From NCBI GenBank assembly GCA_032821775.1, contig JAVLRN010000006.1, forward strand, positions 62,001 to 126,000: a DNA stretch of 64,000 bases, written 5' to 3'. Position numbers and translations under genes: made by a program. The DNA comes from Sanguinoderma infundibulare. Taxonomy: Eukaryota > Basidiomycota > Agaricomycetes > Polyporales > Polyporaceae. The notes beneath the pieces were generated by a model. That model searched no databases and was not told where the DNA came from. It saw only the letters and a program-made list of their open reading frames with translations. Shown here in pieces: positions 58,205 through 64,000 of the stretch. Within the stretch, counting starts at the first letter, position 1; each line of letters starts with the position of its first letter.

Positions 58205-59725
58205 ATGGCCCACCTTGCACCCTCCGGAAAGTGGGACGCTAGGTCCGTCGACGTGTCATGGCTACTCTGATAACCTGCTCACCGCCCCGTCTTCAGGTAT
58301 CTTGGCCCCGTCCCCCACGATGCGAGCTACTACACCAAGTGTATGCTTGGCGGTGCTCTGCATGCCACTTCACCCACGCCAGTATCACGCCTCTGGATGT
58401 CACAAAATGCAACATGCAGGTGTGTGCCCACTCTGCTTTCCGCACCTGAATCCCTTCCTTCTCTTGTCGCACCCGCTTTCCGCACCACTCGCCCTTCGTC
58501 CCCACCCCCTCCACGGACTCCTTGCTCGGCGGACGTGGTCTCCTTGTTCGATCCTGACCGAGCGCGCTGCCACGGTTCTTTCATTCGTTATCCGCATGTC
58601 TTCCGCCTTTTCTTCCGCCTGCCCATCCTCTGCCGCTTCCGCCAAGCGTTCCTGCCCTCGCGCGACCAGTGCGCTGCCTTGTCCTGCTCCCCGTCCTCTC
58701 CCGCGCACGTTCGCGTTCGAGACGTGCGGTCCTCGACAACTCCAATCGGAGCGGGGAAGTAGGCGTGCACAGTCCCGCGTGGACCGACGGAATGATCGCC
58801 CCTTGTACGCAATGACGCTGACCTCGATCCTTCCCTCCGACAGGTGAGCCCTGCAAAATACAAGGGTCTCGTCTCCGGCCTGCGCACCCTCGTCGCCGAG
58901 GAGGGCTCCAACGGTCTCTGGAAGGGCTTCGGCCCCACCTTCGTCGGCTACTCGCTCCAGGGCCTCTTCAAGTACGGTCTCTACGAGGTCTTCAAGGACA
59001 TGTACATGAACATCGCCGGCAAGGAGGCCTCGGCGCAGTACAAGCCCGCCATCTGGCTGGCCGGCTCCGCCTCGGCCGAGGTCTTTGCTGACATCGCGCT
59101 CTGCCCGCTCGAGATGACCAAGGTCAAGATCCAGACGTCGCCCGCCGGCACCTTCCCCGTCCCCATGTTCGCCGCCCTCAAGGAGATGAGCGTCCGGAGC
59201 GCCGAGACCCGCTACCCCTTCGGCTCCCTCGTCCCCCTCTGGTCCCGTCAGGTGCGCCACCTCATCTTCGCCGTTGTTGTTTATGTTTGTGTTTGTGGGA
59301 GCGACCCCGACTGACGTCACGCACCGCTTCTTCACATGACATCTGCGCAGATCCCATACACGATGGCCAAGTTCTGCTTCTACGAGTACATCGTCAGCCT
59401 CTTCTACCGCCACGTCTTCACCGGGCCCAAGGAGAGCTACGGCAAGCCGACGCAGCTCGGCGTCACCTTCGCCTCCGGCTACATCGCCGGCATCATCTGC
59501 GCCGTCGTCTCCCACCCCGCCGACTCGCTCGTCTCGCTCATGGGCAAGCCCGAGAACAAGGGCAAGGCCCTCGGCCAGATCGCGTCCGAGACCAGCGTCC
59601 TCACGCTCGCCACCAAGGGCCTCGGCACGCGCGTGCTCATGATTGGTACCCTTACCGGCTTCCAGTGGTGGATCTACGACTCGTTCAAGACCGCGATGGG
59701 CCTTGGGACGACTGGCGGCAAGTAG
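58205..59725 (+). pseudogene. PIC2: Phosphate carrier, frameshifted with extra changes (unit 5)
   Basis: Has the shared deletion plus private CpG transitions: 58583 and 58813 in the intron and 59021 in exon 3, which turns AGEEAS into AGKEAS on the loop between helices 3 and 4 of the old reading frame. The accumulation fits absence of constraint. Confidence 0.85.
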
Positions 59726-60296
59726 ACCCGTGTCGGGAGCGGGATGAGGGATGGAGAGAAGCGGCGTGCGCTACGAGGGCGCGAGGCCGTGTTGGTTGCG
59801 GCGACTGTCCTTCTGTTGTTCTGCATATGGCCGATGCTCGCTCACTTTCTCCGCTGTTCATAGAGTACTACCTACATACCCTAATTTTTTCCGGTGTGTG
59901 CAAACCAAAACTACACGCTGATTTTAGCAAAGGTCTTGAAGGAAGTTCCGCATGATCAGCCAGGCATCATCAGTGAGGTCGAGTCCTCTCTATGTATGTC
60001 ATGTTGGATATCGCGGACGCGCCATGGATTATTCGCGCAGTCACACGGAGGAGGTAGAGCAGAGAGGGCTTTCGGGGCAGCCCGAAACACGATCCAATCC
60101 ATTCCGATACGAAACCAAAACCGCAAACGAAAACACCAGACTCCAGAGGCAATACAGCACAGCGAAACAACAGGCAGAACAGAACGGTGACTAGGGCTAC
60201 AGCGCGCAGCGACGAAAGCGTCCGCGATTACAGGTACTACTACAATGGGGCAGCTTCGAAGAGCTCAAGGCGGATCCAGACAGACGGAAAATAAAA

Positions 60297-61748
60297 TTAC
60301 ATCACAAAGTTCTCGACGAGGTAGCACGCGCCGAGGAGAAGGGAGAGCTTCGCGACGTACGCCGTGCTCCATCCCTCCGGCCACGACGTCTCCTCGTGCT
60401 CGCGCTCCCGCGCGGGGGTGCGGGCGGAAGCGGGGGATGGGGATGAGGGTGGCGGGTGGGTGGACGAAGGAGAGGCGCGTTCCGCGCCCTTCTTCGACGG
60501 CGAACTCGAGCTCTTCTTCGGACTCGGAGTCTTCGGGCTCGCGTGAGCGCTCGGGGCTGCTCTCCTCTTCGGAGGCGTCGCCGCGGGCGTGTCGTTCTTC
60601 GGAGACTTGGACGGAGTCTTCCGAGGGCTCCCTCTCTGCATTTTGGGACGCGCCGGAGAGGGAGAGGGCGAGCGGGAGCGCGGGGGCTGGGCGACCGCGG
60701 ACACCTCTGAGTCCTCGGACGATGACGACGTCGTGGACGTCAGGGACGGCGCGCGGAACCGGTTGCGCGGACGCACGAGCTAAAAGGAGAAGAGGAAGAT
60801 CTGTTAGCCATACATGATGCAAGAGACAAAAAAGCGAGGAGGGGGACGTACCGGACGCGAGGCGGAAGATCTCGAGTTTGGAGGGGAGACTCGGACTCGC
60901 TGGCAGACTGACTCGAAGGCTCGTTGGCTAGGGCGGCGGCGGCGGCCCAGGGCGACCATCCGGGTGTCTGGGATGCACTCGCGGGAGCGGGAGCGGAACG
61001 GCGGAGGGCGCGCTTCGTCGGACGCGGGCTCGGGCTCGCGTGCGCGCGCCGTTCGTAGGGGGTCGCGAACCAACGCTTTTCGGGTCGCCGGACTGATGGA
61101 CTCGGAGTTGGAGCTGTCGGCTGTGGTGGGGCGAAGATGACGGGTAATGGAGTGAGCGGCCGGTCTTCGAGTTCGGCTGGCTGCTCCGAGTCGCTGGCAG
61201 GAACGTGTTCAGCAGGCTCGAGGGGGGCCGCCTGCTCTTCGACGAGTGAGGGCGGAACAGGTGTCTCAGGCTCAGCCTCGGGCACTGGAAGCGGGAAGGT
61301 GCTCGAGACTAAGGGTTCGGGCGCACTTGGAGAGACCCGATCCGTAGACGAAGTCCACGGTGCTAGGGACTCGGCTTCCTTCCCTGACGATGAATCCGCC
61401 AGTGCCAAGGGCGCGACCTCCGGCTGTACAGTAGGCTCGCGCTCGGGTTCCGGCTCAGTGGTCGACACCAGCTGGGGTTGCTCCGGCTCCTTGTAGCTGA
61501 AATCGAACTTGAACTCGAATTTGAACTGAGGCGCATTCTCCGACGTCGGCGCTGCCGAAGGTTGCTCCTGCTGTTGGACGTTCAGCGGAGGGGGAGGCGC
61601 GACAAGTCCTGCGTCGATCCCGTGCACCGAGTTGTCGCGATCCAGATCCCTGTGGCTGTGCGGATGGTAGCCGAGGCGTTGAGTAGCGTGTGGCCAAGTG
61701 GGGCAAGCGGCGACGGGAGTACCAGGTAGAACGAGTGTGATAGGGCAT
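60297..61748 (-). pseudogene. Ser/Pro-rich protein gene, shifted (unit 5)
   Basis: Carries the 10-bp deletion. The private transition 59974 lies just beyond its 3' end. Confidence 0.6.
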
Positions 61749-61980
61749 GTTTTGGGGACTATAGCACGGTAGGAGCATGTTTTGGGGACTATAGTATGGT
61801 AGGAGCATGTTTTAGGGACTATAGTGCGGTAGGAGCGTGTTTCAGGGACTATAGCACGGTAGGAGCATGTTTTGGGGACTAAAGTATGGTAGGAGCATGT
61901 TTTGGGCTCTATAGTTCAGTAGGAGCATGTTTTGGGGACTGTAGTACAGTAGGAGCATGTTTTAGGGACTATAGTACGAT
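61741..61980. repeat. 30-bp minisatellite x 8 (unit 5)
   Basis: Identical block again; the minisatellite therefore predates the array and has not changed length since. Confidence 0.95.
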
Positions 61981-62265
61981 AGGGAGCTCCGGGAGATGAT
62001 AGGATGGGTCTGCAGACAGGAGGACATGTTTTGAACAGAAGCGCACTCAATTCGACCATCATGGGCTGAGTGAAAACCACTTGATTCAGTACAGCTACGC
62101 TAGACAAAGTACTTTACTCGTATATACACACCATGGACTCCCGCAAATCAACACTCATCCGACTTGAGAGGCCATGCATTGCGCGCAAAAGAGCCTGAGG
62201 ATGTTGAGATGCGTGGCCCCGCGCTGAATGAACTAGCTCACCCTAGGGTGTCGCTTCCGCGGTTT

Positions 62266-62883
62266 TCAGTTGGGAGATTGTGAGAGATGGAATAACGCGT
62301 GAGCAGTGATGTAGGGAGGAATACCGGAAGCGGCCGACGTCGTCCATGGGCGAGCGGAGACCGTACCAAGTATCCATACTGTGAAAGTTTGAGATTCGCG
62401 CGGGAGCTCCTGGAAATAGACGTCAGTGAACTACGTGAGACTCGTTCAAGGACGTACCATGTTCGGGTACTCCGCAAGCAAACGCTGCAGTATGATTGCG
62501 TTCCGAGCGGACGTGGTACCAAGATGCATGCTCAAAGCTACGAATGTTCTGTTGACAGGCTGCGGTAAGTGTTCGCGATGACGCGCTCCCACATAATCGA
62601 AAGAACGACGTACCAACTGTGTACTTGACGTGATCGCGCCCTCGACAAGAGGACAGGGACCCGGTCGACGCCGGGTGGCCGTTGCAAGCTCTGTACAGCA
62701 CTCGCGTGCCTCTGCTCGTTGCTTCCCTGCTGTGCATCTCTTTTTTTCGTGCGCGCACCGTTTTTCCGCTTTCGGGTTCAGTCCGCTCGGGGCACGCGCC
62801 TGCAAACGCTTTAACTGGCTGACCGCAGTACCAAACCAGCGCAAAGGATTACATACCAAATAATACCGATAAGGCATGCGCAC
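62266..62883 (-). CDS. Unknown spliced gene (unit 5)
   Basis: Copy with no private difference found; identical to unit 4 in the compared stretch. Confidence 0.3.
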
Positions 62884-62937
62884 GCCGAGAGTCGTGCAGA
62901 CTCGGACTGTGCGATGTGACCTCCGTTGGGCCTGCTC

Positions 62938-63971
62938 TCAACAAGTGCGATGACGAGGAGACCGACAGAGGTCACGAGCACGAAGAGACAAGAGCCCCAT
63001 CAGACTCGTCTGCACAGTGGTGTTGCGCAGGAGCTGGGGGTTCTTCACGAGTTTTACATACTGGTGCGGATGGTGGGGGCGCCGCCTCCGGCCTTTGCGG
63101 CAGTCGGTCTTCTGTCCTTCGGGGCTCCGTGCGCAGAGGAGCTTGTGGATAACGATGATCGTCGTTGGGCATGCTAGGACACAGATCTGGCCTTGGGCCG
63201 CCTGAGGGTGGGTACGACAGTTGACCGGGCGGAGCAGCGGGCGGGTACGGGACGCTGTACTGATTCCACATTGAGCATGCAGAGGAGGTGGGGCGCAGCC
63301 TGGTTGGGGATATCCAGGTTGCGCGGGGTATGTTGGAGGAGGGCCGCTGTAGGCGGGCAGAGGAGGGGCGTGCTGAATGGGCTGTGCGGGGGTGCTCTGG
63401 AACTGGCACTGGAAGAGGCCGTCGAGCTCGGAGTTCTTTAGGACCTGCTGGCAGTATGACACTGCCTGCGAGGTTGGCTGGACGACGCGCGACTCGTTGA
63501 GCATGGAAACGCGGTTTATTAGCGCGACACCGATAGAGACGCACCGTGTTGCGCGGCTGCTGCACGAAGACCTGGGTGAGCTTGATCATGGTCGCGTCGC
63601 TGTTGAGCGTCTTCGCGAGGTCGATCATCGCGTCCGCCGCATTCCGCTGGTCGCAGGGACCGGCAGCGTCGAGGAGCGTCGAGAATGCGGTCACGGAGAC
63701 CGGGTTGCACTTCTCAGTGCCACCAGCCGCGAGCTGTCAAAATGAAAGTCAACGGTCGCTCTCACGGTTCGAAAACTGTCAAAAAAGTCGTGGATGAAGT
63801 GCGCGGGGCGAACTGGACACCTACACAAGCCTGCTCCCAGAGCGCAGTCGAAGCAGAGATGGTTTGGGCGATGCGTTTGTTGAGAGGCGCGCCCTGGGCG
63901 TATGGATAAGGGTGTGTGTGCGTGGGCGGTACTTCCTGGGGATGGTACATGTATTGACTGTCGGACGCCAT
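62938..63971 (-). CDS. Conserved unknown protein, CNPVS/QQPRNTP type (unit 5)
   Basis: Complete coding region; its ATG (63971) lies 29 bp before the window edge, so the promoter is cut off. Sequence is of the unit 1/2 type. Confidence 0.5.
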
Positions 63972-64000
63972 TTGGGACGGAAGATGGCGGGATGGGGGGG

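Larger units (their letters stand above)
57842..64000. repeat. Tandem array unit 5, cut by the window edge
   Basis: The first 6,159 bp of a further unit. Four private CpG transitions (58583, 58813, 59021, 59974) fall within 1.4 kb of module A. The rest matches unit 2 in what I compared. The array therefore has at least 4.5 units, and its right end is not seen. Confidence 0.93.

Noticed and set aside
17642..64000. Pure assembly artefact
   Set aside because: Unit-specific substitutions confined to CpG sites and a consistently different unit 1 are not expected from a computational duplication. Read depth would still be needed for proof.
7677..64000. Classical RIP (CpA to TpA)
   Set aside because: None of the observed changes is at CpA and the density is very low; the CpG-only pattern fits methylcytosine deamination better.

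Overview
The window is nuclear DNA from a basidiomycete fungus, most likely an Agaricomycete. It is GC- and CpG-rich and carries short spliceosomal introns (about 48-105 nt, GTRNGY...YAG). Its gene content fits: a riboflavin-pathway RIB3 gene, a mitochondrial phosphate carrier, an F-box/leucine-rich protein and several families that look basidiomycete-specific. I saw no bacterial, viral or CRISPR features.

Layout: positions 1-937 hold no recognised gene. An F-box-like gene with a reading-frame break lies at 938-2296 (+). RIB3 (3,4-dihydroxy-2-butanone 4-phosphate synthase) lies at 2602-3627 (-). From 3758 to the end of the window the sequence is one head-to-tail array: unit 1 (3758-17641), units 2-4 (exactly 13,400 bp each, starting at 17642, 31042 and 44442) and a truncated unit 5 (57842-64000). 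The array continues past the window edge.

Each unit has two parts. Module A (3758-7676 in unit 1) holds a shared RIB3/carrier upstream region, a phosphate-carrier gene (+) and the coding part of a convergent Ser/Pro-rich gene with a hydrophobic C-terminus (-). Module B (7677-17641 in unit 1) holds a 30-bp x 8 minisatellite that overlaps the start codon of that Ser/Pro-rich gene, followed by mostly minus-strand genes of unknown function. Module A of unit 1 differs from units 2-5 by many substitutions and indels, while module B is nearly identical in all units. The intact carrier and the intact Ser/Pro-rich gene are both in unit 1. Units 2-5 share a 1-bp deletion that truncates the carrier and a 10-bp deletion that shifts the Ser/Pro-rich gene.

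The 14 substitutions I found between near-identical unit segments are all transitions at CpG dinucleotides. No indels were seen among units 2-5. The simplest reading is an old duplication of module A, followed by recent unequal exchange that amplified the decayed copy together with module B, and then by mutation dominated by deamination of methylated CpG. The array is the main unusual object in the window. Only the RIB3, carrier and F-box assignments are firm at family level; most module-B gene models are tentative.
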